Positions 8,862 through 15,961 of a stretch of DNA of 57,897 bases are shown in pieces; position 1 is the first letter of the stretch; every line of letters starts with the position of its first letter. Both the position numbers and the translations under genes were made by a program. Origin of the DNA: a virus; the IMG/VR virus record IMGVR_UViG_3300031963_000172, positions 1 through 57,897 of that record, one strand, 5' to 3'. The notes under the pieces are model-generated. The model saw nothing but the letters and a program-made list of their open reading frames with translations, ran no database searches and had not been told where the DNA came from.

Positions 8862-8947
8862 ATATTATTTGTGCTTATAACCACGTTTTGGATAAGAGCC
8901 ATACCACATAGCTCTTGATTGTCCATCAAATCACCTAATTTAATCAT
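8858..8947 (-). pseudogene. Tiny ORF(s) with an apparent frameshift
   Basis: An ATG at 8947 opens a 29-codon frame (MIKLGDLMDNQEL...) whose TGA overlaps the next gene's ATG. From about 8927 a second frame reads FDGQSRAMWYGSYPKRGYKH and one more K before a TAA at 8865-8867. The second frame is far more protein-like and the two look like one small gene split by a one-base shift. It may be a decayed gene, a sequencing or assembly error, or a programmed shift. Confidence that it is functional is low. Confidence 0.3.
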
Positions 8948-8980
8948 ATTCATAAATATCAATTTAATTATAAAAAGTAA

Positions 8981-8987
8981 TATTTAT
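8981..8987 (+). promoter_or_regulatory. TATTTAT start-proximal element (lipoprotein operon)
   Basis: TATTTAT, then ATTAT, then the ATG at 8993. This is the plus-strand example of the motif seen before minus-strand genes and would start the lipoprotein/MscS-like/cyclase transcript without a leader. Confidence 0.45.
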
Positions 8988-8992
8988 ATTAT

Positions 8993-9958
8993 ATGAGCAT
9001 TAAAAAACAACTGTTTTATACTATTGTAATTTTGATATTAACCGGATGTATTTCGTCAGAGGTTAAATCCGCAAAGCAAGTTACTGTGGCACAAGATGCC
9101 GTTGCGAAACAAGAAGCCAAAGTAGACAATACAATGGTGGAGTTGGAAAAGGTAGAAAAGGGTAAACGAGTACAAACTTCTTCTTTATCAATTGGTATTC
9201 AACATTCGTTAAGTCAAGTAACCAATGCGCCTGTACAAGTTGACACTGCTAAAGCACTAAATGAACGTGTCATTTCTATAGTTGGGTCACCTCATATAGA
9301 TGAAATCAAACGTATTAAAGCTACCGTTGATCTATTGAATAGTCAAGTTGCTGAAGAAAGAAAGAAAGGTGATCAGTTATTGTCACAACGTGACGAAATC
9401 ATCAACAAACTACAAAAAGAAAAGTCTGCTTTGAAAGAAAAGTATGACGATGAATTGTGGCAAATGACTGATAAAGCAAAAGAAATTGCAAAAGAAGCTG
9501 ATCAAAGTAAGGCTACTCTTGATGCTATGAGTGGTATGTTTGGATTAAATGCGGTATTTTGGGGTTTAAAGAAGTTCTTTATCAGTGCATTGACCGCTAT
9601 TATCGTATTCGTTATAGTATTTGTTATACTTAGAATATTAGCAACAGTACATCCAGCAGCCGGCGCAGCATTTAGTATATTCAATATGATCGGATCCGGA
9701 CTATTAAGTTTAGTAAAAGTATTAACTCCACATGCATTTGAATTGGCCAATTTTGCATCAAAAAACAAAGTAGATGAATTCAAGTCTCCTCTTGTCAAAA
9801 TAGTCGATGTAATCCAAGAACTTAAAGAAAAGCAAAAAGAATCTCCTGATAGAGTATATCCATTAACCGAAGTGTTAAAGAGATTTGATAAAGAAATGGA
9901 TAGCACTGAAAAAGATTTAATCGACGATATTTTAAAAGAACAAAAGTGGATTAAATAA
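8993..9958 (+). CDS. Lipoprotein with long coiled coil and internal transmembrane segment
   Basis: 321 residues. A signal peptide with lipobox LILTGC places the lipidated Cys at residue 19. Residues ~30-185 are charged and helical (coiled coil: EERKKGDQLLSQRDEIINKL). A strong membrane helix follows around 195-217 (FFISALTAIIVFVIVFVILR) with a weaker hydrophobic stretch at ~225-245. The C-terminal ~75 residues are soluble and charged. Lipid anchor, periplasmic coiled coil and a later membrane helix resemble a unimolecular spanin, but the C-terminal domain is too long for a typical one. Alternatively it is an envelope sensor or exclusion protein acting with the MscS-like and cyclase genes downstream. 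The start is the ATG 5 nt behind TATTTAT. Confidence 0.6.
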   Translation: MSIKKQLFYTIVILILTGCISSEVKSAKQVTVAQDAVAKQEAKVDNTMVELEKVEKGKRVQTSSLSIGIQHSLSQVTNAPVQVDTAKALNERVISIVGSPHIDEIKRIKATVDLLNSQVAEERKKGDQLLSQRDEIINKLQKEKSALKEKYDDELWQMTDKAKEIAKEADQSKATLDAMSGMFGLNAVFWGLKKFFISALTAIIVFVIVFVILRILATVHPAAGAAFSIFNMIGSGLLSLVKVLTPHAFELANFASKNKVDEFKSPLVKIVDVIQELKEKQKESPDRVYPLTEVLKRFDKEMDSTEKDLIDDILKEQKWIK

Positions 9959-10033
9959 ATTATTAAATATATTTATTATATAATTGTTTTAGATTGTTAA
10001 CTAACGTTGTGTGTTAATAAACTAAATACGATT

Positions 10034-10411
10034 ATGGATACAAATACAGCACACGTAATATCTCAAGAAGTATTGGAATCAACTGCACAAGATATGACAG
10101 GCAAATATGTCTGGATGTTCTTAGCAGGCTTGATAATTTTAATGTTTAAATCGAGCATAGAAAAACTTGCAGCTGCGCTGTTTATGTTTATTGGCTCCGA
10201 TTATAAAGAAGATGACGTTGTATACGTCGATGGTAAACCAGGCAGAATTATTCGTGTAGGACTTACCAAAACTGTATTCTTTATCTATGATATTGTCGAT
10301 GGTAAGGTTGTTAGTGGCAACAAATTAGTGGTTCAAAATGAAAGATTGTCAAGTCTAAATATAGAAAAACCACTGCCCAATTTGGATTTAAGTCGTTTTA
10401 AAAAAGACTAA
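10034..10411 (+). CDS. Minimal MscS-like membrane protein (one TM helix plus beta domain)
   Basis: 125 residues from the ATG at 10034; an in-frame TTG upstream is less likely. A membrane segment (YVWMFLAGLIILMF) is followed by an amphipathic TM3-like helix (SSIEKLAAALFMFIGSDY) and then a beta domain, EDDVVYVDGKPGRIIRVGLT and GNKLVVQNERLSSLNIEKP, resembling the small-barrel domain of mechanosensitive channel MscS. TM1, TM2 and the large C-terminal cage are absent. It could oligomerise into a pore or serve as a membrane anchor. It lies between a lipoprotein and a nucleotide cyclase, so a membrane effector role is possible but unproven. Confidence 0.55.
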   Translation: MDTNTAHVISQEVLESTAQDMTGKYVWMFLAGLIILMFKSSIEKLAAALFMFIGSDYKEDDVVYVDGKPGRIIRVGLTKTVFFIYDIVDGKVVSGNKLVVQNERLSSLNIEKPLPNLDLSRFKKD

Positions 10412-10428
10412 TTTAACACTACAAACAT

Positions 10429-12207
10429 ATGGCTATCAATATTTTTACCCATATTAGAAGGGGTCTATACGATAACGTTTACAATTGTATAGAAAAAGAA
10501 AAAGTTGACGTTAATCAAAGAGACGACGACACAGGTAATCCGCCTCTGGTTGTCGCTGTAGAAGAAAATCAAATAGAAATAGTCAGATTACTACTAAATC
10601 ACGGTGCAGATGCTAATTGTAAAGATTGGACTAGCAAAAATACTGCACTAGATGTAGCTGAACAAAAAGGTTTTAAACCTATTGTAGAAGTATTACAACA
10701 AAGAGGTGCCAAATATAGTAGTGGTAGTAGTTTCCACTTAGCTGCAAAGAATGGTGATATTGTTTCTATTGAAGAAATGTTAGACAGGGGATATGATATC
10801 AATGAAGTTGACGCGGGTAAAGGTTGGACTGCACTACATTATGCTGTAAATTATGGACAAAAACACTTGGTTGAATATCTAATCATTAAAGGTGCAGATG
10901 TCAACAAGAAAGATTTCTTGGGTAAAAACAACCCAATTGATGTACTATCCAACACAAATAGAGGTGAAATTGTTAAAATACTAAACAATTACGGTGCTAA
11001 ATCTGCCGGTGGTATAAGCATTCATTTCTGCGCAGAAACAGGTGATTTTGAAGGTGTACAAGGATTCTTTGATAAAGATGGTAGAATCAATGGTAGAGAC
11101 GAAAAGAACGGTTGGATGCCATTACATTATGCCGTTAACGCTAACGATGTTGATATGGTTGAATTTTTGGTACATTTGGGAGCAAACGTTAATGGTGCGG
11201 ATTTTAAGGGTGAAATTGCTCCATTAGATATCGCATTCAAGACTGGAAATGTAGAAATGCAAAGTTATTTACAATCCAAAGGTGCTCAAAGAAAGAAGAA
11301 ACACGATACAGGTGGTGGCGGTAAAGATGTGACCATTTATATTACAGATGAAGTCAAAAAACAAATAGCTTTGTTTATTGAAAAACGTGAAAGAGAAGAA
11401 GCTGCTATTAAAAAGATAGAAGAAGAACAAGCAGCAAAAGAACCAAAAAAGAAAGATGCTCCTGTAAAGAAGATTAACTGGAAGGACTTCTTGAAGTTAA
11501 AGAATATGCCGGTTGTAGAAAAGAAAGAAGAACAAAAGAAGGTTGAAGTTCCAAAGCCTGTAAAATCCATTGTCAAGAAGGTCGAAAAGGTTGATGTGGA
11601 AGTGAAATCAGGTAGATTACAATTGGATACAGAACAAGAAGGTTATATATTCTTTATGGATATTGTAGCTTATAGTAAAAAGACTACCGATGAACAAAAG
11701 AAAGCTTGTAAAGATTTGGGTACTTTGATTAAAGGTACAATGCAATACAAGACAGCTAATGCTCTTGAAAAGTTAATCATATTACCTACTGGCGATGGTA
11801 TGGTAATGGGTTTCTTTACATATTTAGAAGACGCAATGAATTGTGCGGTTGCTATAGCTAAAGCAGTAAAAGATAGACCAGACTTACAAATGAGAATGGG
11901 TGTACATTGTGGATCTGTAATCCCAATGGAAGATATCAATGGCAATTTAAATATAAGTGGCGACGGCATCAATTATGCTCAAAGAGTAATGGATGCGGGT
12001 GAAAGTAATCATTTATTGGTTAGTTCCGCTGTAATGTTAAAATATGATAGACCCACATATGTATTAGTGAATGATTTAGGCGATGTAGTTGTAAAACACG
12101 GTGTGGTGATGCACTTGTATAGTTTACACGGTAGTGACTTTGGCAACAAATCATTTCCATCAAGCAGAGTAACAAAAGCAGAACCAACAATAAATAAACC
12201 AGTATGA
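10429..12207 (+). CDS. Ankyrin-repeat / class III nucleotide cyclase fusion protein
   Basis: 592 residues. Residues ~1-290 hold about seven ankyrin repeats (e.g. NPPLVVAVEENQIEIVRLLL, GWTALHYAVNYGQKHLVEYL). A charged Lys/Glu linker (~300-395) follows. Residues ~404-570 are a class III nucleotidyl cyclase domain. The metal-binding Asp residues are D411 (FFMDIVAYSKK) and D456 (ILPTGDGMVMGF), and the transition-state Asn and Arg are N515 and R519 (GDGINYAQRVMDAGESNHLL). The two usual base-selecting positions appear changed: Lys to Leu452 and Asp to about Asn508, so the cyclic nucleotide made cannot be named. Class III enzymes are normally dimers. Third gene of the plus-strand island, 18 nt after the MscS-like gene. 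Confidence 0.85.
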   Translation: MAINIFTHIRRGLYDNVYNCIEKEKVDVNQRDDDTGNPPLVVAVEENQIEIVRLLLNHGADANCKDWTSKNTALDVAEQKGFKPIVEVLQQRGAKYSSGSSFHLAAKNGDIVSIEEMLDRGYDINEVDAGKGWTALHYAVNYGQKHLVEYLIIKGADVNKKDFLGKNNPIDVLSNTNRGEIVKILNNYGAKSAGGISIHFCAETGDFEGVQGFFDKDGRINGRDEKNGWMPLHYAVNANDVDMVEFLVHLGANVNGADFKGEIAPLDIAFKTGNVEMQSYLQSKGAQRKKKHDTGGGGKDVTIYITDEVKKQIALFIEKREREEAAIKKIEEEQAAKEPKKKDAPVKKINWKDFLKLKNMPVVEKKEEQKKVEVPKPVKSIVKKVEKVDVEVKSGRLQLDTEQEGYIFFMDIVAYSKKTTDEQKKACKDLGTLIKGTMQYKTANALEKLIILPTGDGMVMGFFTYLEDAMNCAVAIAKAVKDRPDLQMRMGVHCGSVIPMEDINGNLNISGDGINYAQRVMDAGESNHLLVSSAVMLKYDRPTYVLVNDLGDVVVKHGVVMHLYSLHGSDFGNKSFPSSRVTKAEPTINKPV

Positions 12208-12416
12208 GAGTAATGCCTTTGGTAAGACAATATCATCCAAGTATTGTTAACACAGATTTGGATGTATATAAGATAAAAGATAGAGTAATGGCCGCGCCTA
12301 TAAATAATCATCCAGATCCATATCAGGTAATTGATAGACTTGGTATAAATCAAATTAACCCAACTAAGATAAAAACAGTGGTTTATAATTCCAAGGGTCT
12401 TTTTTACATAATATAA
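12204..12416 (+). CDS. Small unknown protein coupled to the cyclase gene
   Basis: 70 residues, start MRVMPLVRQYHPSIVNTDL. Its ATG overlaps the cyclase stop codon (ATGA), the usual sign of translational coupling. It is basic, has no membrane segment and matches no family I know. The coding sequence ends just before the promoter of the Mom-like gene. Confidence 0.45.
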   Translation: MRVMPLVRQYHPSIVNTDLDVYKIKDRVMAAPINNHPDPYQVIDRLGINQINPTKIKTVVYNSKGLFYII

Positions 12417-12419
12417 ATC

Positions 12420-12447
12420 TTGACAGGTAGAGTTATATTGTTATAAT
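12420..12447 (+). promoter_or_regulatory. Consensus sigma70 promoter of the Mom-like gene
   Basis: TTGACA at 12420-12425 and TATAAT at 12442-12447 with a 16-bp spacer, both boxes perfect. The expected start of transcription (+1, seven bases after the end of the -10 box) falls on the A of the ATG at 12454, so the transcript would be leaderless. This is the strongest host-type promoter seen in the window. Confidence 0.8.
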
Positions 12448-12453
12448 GAAATA

Positions 12454-13227
12454 ATGTCGGAGTATTTTAACCCCTCATTAATTTACCTCAAAAGCATCAA
12501 TAAGAATGTTGCAAAAACTCTTATTGAAAAGAACCACTATACTCACAAGTGGTCACTTTGTACTGTAGCTTATGGAGTTTATTACAAAGAGTATGTCGAA
12601 AGTACTTTCTTTGGGGGTTTTAACGAACGCCTGATAGGTGTATTAGTATATGGAAATGCCGTGGGTAGAAATGCAAGTACCAGCATATCTTGTCTACTTA
12701 CTAACAATAATGTGTTGGAATTAACACGGTTGTGGATTGCAGATGGTTATGGTAAAAATATAGAGAGTTATTGCATAGCTGAAAGTTTTAGACTATTAAA
12801 CAGAGAATACCCACACATTAAATGTATTCTCAGTTATGCAGATAGTGAAGCTGGACACGCTGGAACAATATATCAAGCAACTGGATTTCTATATCAAGGA
12901 GACAACTATGTGGATATAGCAATAATGCCTAACTATAGTGTTAGTTTAATTGGTCCGAATCAATATGAGTGGATACATAGTAGAAGTGTATATGCTAGAT
13001 GGAAAACACACAGTGTAGATAAATTAAAAGAACGTATTGGTAGAACATTTTGGCGTAAACGTGAAAGTGGTAAACATCGTTACGTCAAGTTTATTAGCAA
13101 CAAGATAGAAAATAAGAAACTAGTTAAATCTCTAAAACATAAAGTTCTACCTTACCCCAAAGATACTTCGTTCAAAGAAGAAGTGCAAGAAATCATTGTA
13201 ACATCTACCAACGAATTTTTCGAATAA
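12454..13227 (+). CDS. Mom-like DNA modification protein (GNAT fold)
   Basis: 257 residues. Diagnostic stretches are IEKNHYTHKWSL at 24-35, VLELTRLWIADGYGKNIESY at 87-106 and SYADSEAGHAGTIYQATGFL near residue 130, followed by YQGD. These match the Mu Mom family, a GNAT-like group that converts adenine in phage DNA to a carbamoylmethyl derivative and so protects it from restriction. The C-terminal ~100 residues are basic and suit DNA binding. The gene has its own consensus promoter, which implies early expression by host RNA polymerase. It stops one base before the convergent endonuclease gene's stop codon. The exact modified base here is inference. Confidence 0.75.
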   Translation: MSEYFNPSLIYLKSINKNVAKTLIEKNHYTHKWSLCTVAYGVYYKEYVESTFFGGFNERLIGVLVYGNAVGRNASTSISCLLTNNNVLELTRLWIADGYGKNIESYCIAESFRLLNREYPHIKCILSYADSEAGHAGTIYQATGFLYQGDNYVDIAIMPNYSVSLIGPNQYEWIHSRSVYARWKTHSVDKLKERIGRTFWRKRESGKHRYVKFISNKIENKKLVKSLKHKVLPYPKDTSFKEEVQEIIVTSTNEFFE

Positions 13228-13971
13228 TTAATATTTTCTTTTATGTAATTTAATCGTGGTTAATGATACTCCATACTTCTCACTCAATTCGTTGTTGCTA
13301 AAACTACCACTCTTTAAATCATCAATAAATTCATTCTTTCTAAGCGCAAAATTTCTCTTTTGTTCACTAATCTTACGTTTCATATCATCACTCATAGCAC
13401 CACGCTTTTTGCCTTTTAATCCATTGTCATAACTGTAATTAATATTACGATTAGCCAACTTGTCATTTCTCTCCTTATACTTAAGTGTGCCACTCTCAAC
13501 GCCATACTTGTCAACAAACCACTCCAAAGTATAACGTCCTACAGCACGTTCACGTTGCCTTTCTTTAGCCTCATCACTATGCTTTTTACCGTGCATAGGA
13601 TTTTTAGCTCCTAAATTAATATCAGACAATAATTGACGAGTTTCTTCTTTATCAGGATTATGTGTAAAATTATCGCCTCCACTTGTTGTTGGAGTAATAT
13701 TATAACCTATATCACGCATATAGGGTTTAAACATATCTAAATAAAATTGTTCTCGTTTAAACAATTCACATTCTATTACATTTTCTAATATAATAAATTC
13801 AAAACTGTTTTCCCCGTAAAAATCCCAAGCGTGTTGTAATTTAGGATTTTTATGTTTATTCTTTTTTAAATCATTTTTATGTTCCCACCAACGACGATCA
13901 ATATCTTTAGCAGAACCAATATAAAACTTGCCATTCTTAACATTTGTAATTTTGTATATACCACTTTTCAT
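13228..13971 (-). CDS. GIY-YIG homing endonuclease
   Basis: 247 residues. The N-terminal GIY-YIG domain is clear: SGIYKITNVKNGKFYIGSAK, then DRRWWEHKNDL (catalytic Arg region), FYGENSFEF and the Glu-containing helix ELFKREQFYLD. NUMOD3-like NPMHGKKHSDEAKERQRE follows, then further basic repeats (KRGAMSDDMKRKISEQKR), and a C-terminal helix-turn-helix (NNELSEKYGVSLTTIKLHKR). It is a self-spreading gene wedged between the Mom-like gene and the major capsid gene and has its own sigma70-type promoter. Its stop abuts that of the Mom-like gene. Confidence 0.9.
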   Translation of the reverse strand: MKSGIYKITNVKNGKFYIGSAKDIDRRWWEHKNDLKKNKHKNPKLQHAWDFYGENSFEFIILENVIECELFKREQFYLDMFKPYMRDIGYNITPTTSGGDNFTHNPDKEETRQLLSDINLGAKNPMHGKKHSDEAKERQRERAVGRYTLEWFVDKYGVESGTLKYKERNDKLANRNINYSYDNGLKGKKRGAMSDDMKRKISEQKRNFALRKNEFIDDLKSGSFSNNELSEKYGVSLTTIKLHKRKY

Positions 13972-13979
13972 ATAATATA

Positions 13980-14008
13980 AGTATATACAAGTTCTATGGT
14001 AATGTCAA
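13980..14008 (-). promoter_or_regulatory. Sigma70-type promoter of the GIY-YIG endonuclease
   Basis: On the minus strand, TTGACA (14008-14003), a 17-bp spacer and TATACT (13985-13980). The predicted +1 is about 13973, two bases before the ATG at 13971, so the message is almost leaderless. Confidence 0.7.
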
Positions 14009-14028
14009 TTATTTTTTATTAGTGCAAG

Positions 14029-14058
14029 AAAAAACCCCAACTTTCGTTGGGGTTTTTG
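14029..14058 (-). terminator. Intrinsic terminator after the major capsid gene
   Basis: AACCCCAAC, loop TTTC, then GTTGGGGTT, with A-runs on one side and T-runs on the other, so it can stop transcription in both directions. It lies about 25 nt past the stop of the capsid gene. Confidence 0.9.
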
Positions 14059-14081
14059 AATTATTTTATTTCTACTAAGTA

Positions 14082-15908
14082 TTATACGGTATCGAGATCG
14101 CCGATAATAACTTTTCCATAGAACTCTGGGCGCACTACCTTCTTAGCGTAGCGGGTCATTACACCTCTACGTGGAGTGAAGTTCACTGGATCATAGACCA
14201 ATGGAGTTTGGATTAGTGGGATATATGGAGCATATACAGCACCGGTTTCTAGGAAGTTGTTTCCACGGAAACCAACCAATACAACGTTATCGGTCATATA
14301 TGGGTTCTTGTAAACTTGGAAGCGAGAAGCAAAGCTACCAACGCGGCTTACGCCCATTGCGAACTTAGCTTGATCACCATCAGTGTTTACTACATATCCT
14401 GGAATTGATTCCAAGATGGTTGCTACGTCTGGACTTACGACCAAGAAGTTAGCACCACCACGTAGGGTCAATTTTTGGATTGTGTTAGATACCTTTTGAA
14501 TCTTGTTACCAAGAGTTTGGAACCAAGTGCTCTTTACGTAAGCAGTACGGTTTGGTGAGCTGTTTGCGTTACGTGTGAAGACTGCTTCACCAGTAGTTGC
14601 ATTCAATCCCTTGCTGAATTCAACACCGATTTGGGCGGACCAAGCTTCGGTAGTTACGCCTTCAACGGCTTCGTTCAACATTTCTAGGATTTCTAGATCG
14701 ATTTCCATAGATACATATTCACTCAATAGAGCAGTCAATTCTGCTTCTGCGTCGATAGAGTGATATGCGTTCAAGTCTTGAGCAAGTTCTGGGGTCCATA
14801 CTGCTTTCAACTTACGTGTCTTAGCAACGATTGGTTCGCTGTTTAGTACCAAGTTAACTTCTGGGATACTGATATCGGTATCAATGCTTTGTGTAGCAAC
14901 GTTACCTGAAGTACCAGAACCTTCACCTGCGGTCTTACCAGCTTCGAAGTCACCACGTAGGTTATCGGTAGGTTGTAGGCTATAGATCAACTTAACTTTG
15001 GTTGATGGTCCAGCGAATGCACTGTTAGATGCAGATACGATGTATACAGATTGATAGAATGGATTACTCAAACTACCAGTGTTAATTGCTTTGGCATAGG
15101 TGTTCAATACTAAACCGCTGCTTCTTAGAGAAGTTGGTACGGTTGAACCTGATATCAAGTTGAATGAACGTACTGCATTCAAGTCAACATTGTACATATA
15201 TCCTTGACCAGCCACAGGAGTAGTATTGTCATCGTGATTCAAGATAACCTTGAATAATTTCTTAGCTACTACAGAAGCACTCAATTCAGCAGCAAATTGT
15301 ACATCATTCCAAGAAGCTGTTTGAATTGTGTTACCATTATTGGTGGCACCAGCGGTTAATGTAAGAGCAATAGCAGAGCTACTTACTGGACGGATTGAAT
15401 ATGCATAAGCACCTTGTCCGTATAGACCACGTACAGCGTCATCGGTAGAACCCAACTTCTTGCCTGTGCCACCGAACAAACTATCGTTCAATTGCTTACC
15501 AGCACGGGTAGTTACAGAACTACCGTTGTTCAAGTTACGCAAATCTTGGCCTGGAGCGGTTGTACCATACTTGAAGTCTAGATAGAAAATTAGACCTGAT
15601 GGTAGGTTCATTGGTTGAACGCTTACGAATTCCTTCGCAGCGATTTCAGCAAACACACGACGAACCAATGGAAGAGCTACGCCAGCCCATTGTTCGGAAC
15701 TGGTGGAGGTACCAGTTGTGGTTGCTTCGTCAAGCAATTGCTTTGCTTGGTTTTCCAATAGGATTGACATATGTGCCTTTTCGACACCAGCGCAACCTTC
15801 AAGAAGGCCTGTCTTTTCCCATTTTGATTGTAATCCACGTGTTTCAGCCATCAATTTGGCTTGTGGATTCATATTGTTTGTCAATAGACTTTTTACATCC
15901 ATACTCAT
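14082..15908 (-). CDS. 23: Major capsid protein gp23
   Basis: 608 residues, longer than T4 gp23 (521). The N-terminus (MSMDVKSLLTNNMNPQAKLM) and the block WAGVALPLVRRVFAEIAAKE, followed by FVSVQPMNLPSGLIFYLDF, are typical of gp23. LLDE^A at residues 58-62 matches the [L/I]-x-E cleavage rule of gp21 at nearly the same place as in T4 (after residue 65), so the mature protein probably begins at Ala62. The C-terminal part (FRGNNFLETGAVYAPYIPLI, MTRYAKKVVRPEFYGKV) is also conserved. A purine-rich AGAAAG lies upstream of the start and a strong terminator downstream. Confidence 0.95.
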   Translation of the reverse strand: MSMDVKSLLTNNMNPQAKLMAETRGLQSKWEKTGLLEGCAGVEKAHMSILLENQAKQLLDEATTTGTSTSSEQWAGVALPLVRRVFAEIAAKEFVSVQPMNLPSGLIFYLDFKYGTTAPGQDLRNLNNGSSVTTRAGKQLNDSLFGGTGKKLGSTDDAVRGLYGQGAYAYSIRPVSSSAIALTLTAGATNNGNTIQTASWNDVQFAAELSASVVAKKLFKVILNHDDNTTPVAGQGYMYNVDLNAVRSFNLISGSTVPTSLRSSGLVLNTYAKAINTGSLSNPFYQSVYIVSASNSAFAGPSTKVKLIYSLQPTDNLRGDFEAGKTAGEGSGTSGNVATQSIDTDISIPEVNLVLNSEPIVAKTRKLKAVWTPELAQDLNAYHSIDAEAELTALLSEYVSMEIDLEILEMLNEAVEGVTTEAWSAQIGVEFSKGLNATTGEAVFTRNANSSPNRTAYVKSTWFQTLGNKIQKVSNTIQKLTLRGGANFLVVSPDVATILESIPGYVVNTDGDQAKFAMGVSRVGSFASRFQVYKNPYMTDNVVLVGFRGNNFLETGAVYAPYIPLIQTPLVYDPVNFTPRRGVMTRYAKKVVRPEFYGKVIIGDLDTV

Positions 15909-15961
15909 ATTTTTATCTTTCTATATTTAATTACTGTTAGGTTTTTACTCGCAAACTAATT

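Noticed and set aside
8894-8916. Inverted repeat AAGAGC...GCTCTT in the divergent intergenic region
   Set aside because: Only 6 bp with an 11-nt loop and no T-run; could be chance and lies within the candidate frameshifted small gene.
9502-9906. Minus-strand frame opposite the lipoprotein gene
   Set aside because: Shadow of a gene with a lipobox, coiled coil and membrane helix; no independent support.
11337-12353. Minus-strand frames opposite the cyclase gene (11337-11576, 11670-11972, 12009-12353)
   Set aside because: They overlap a clearly recognised plus-strand protein and resemble no protein.
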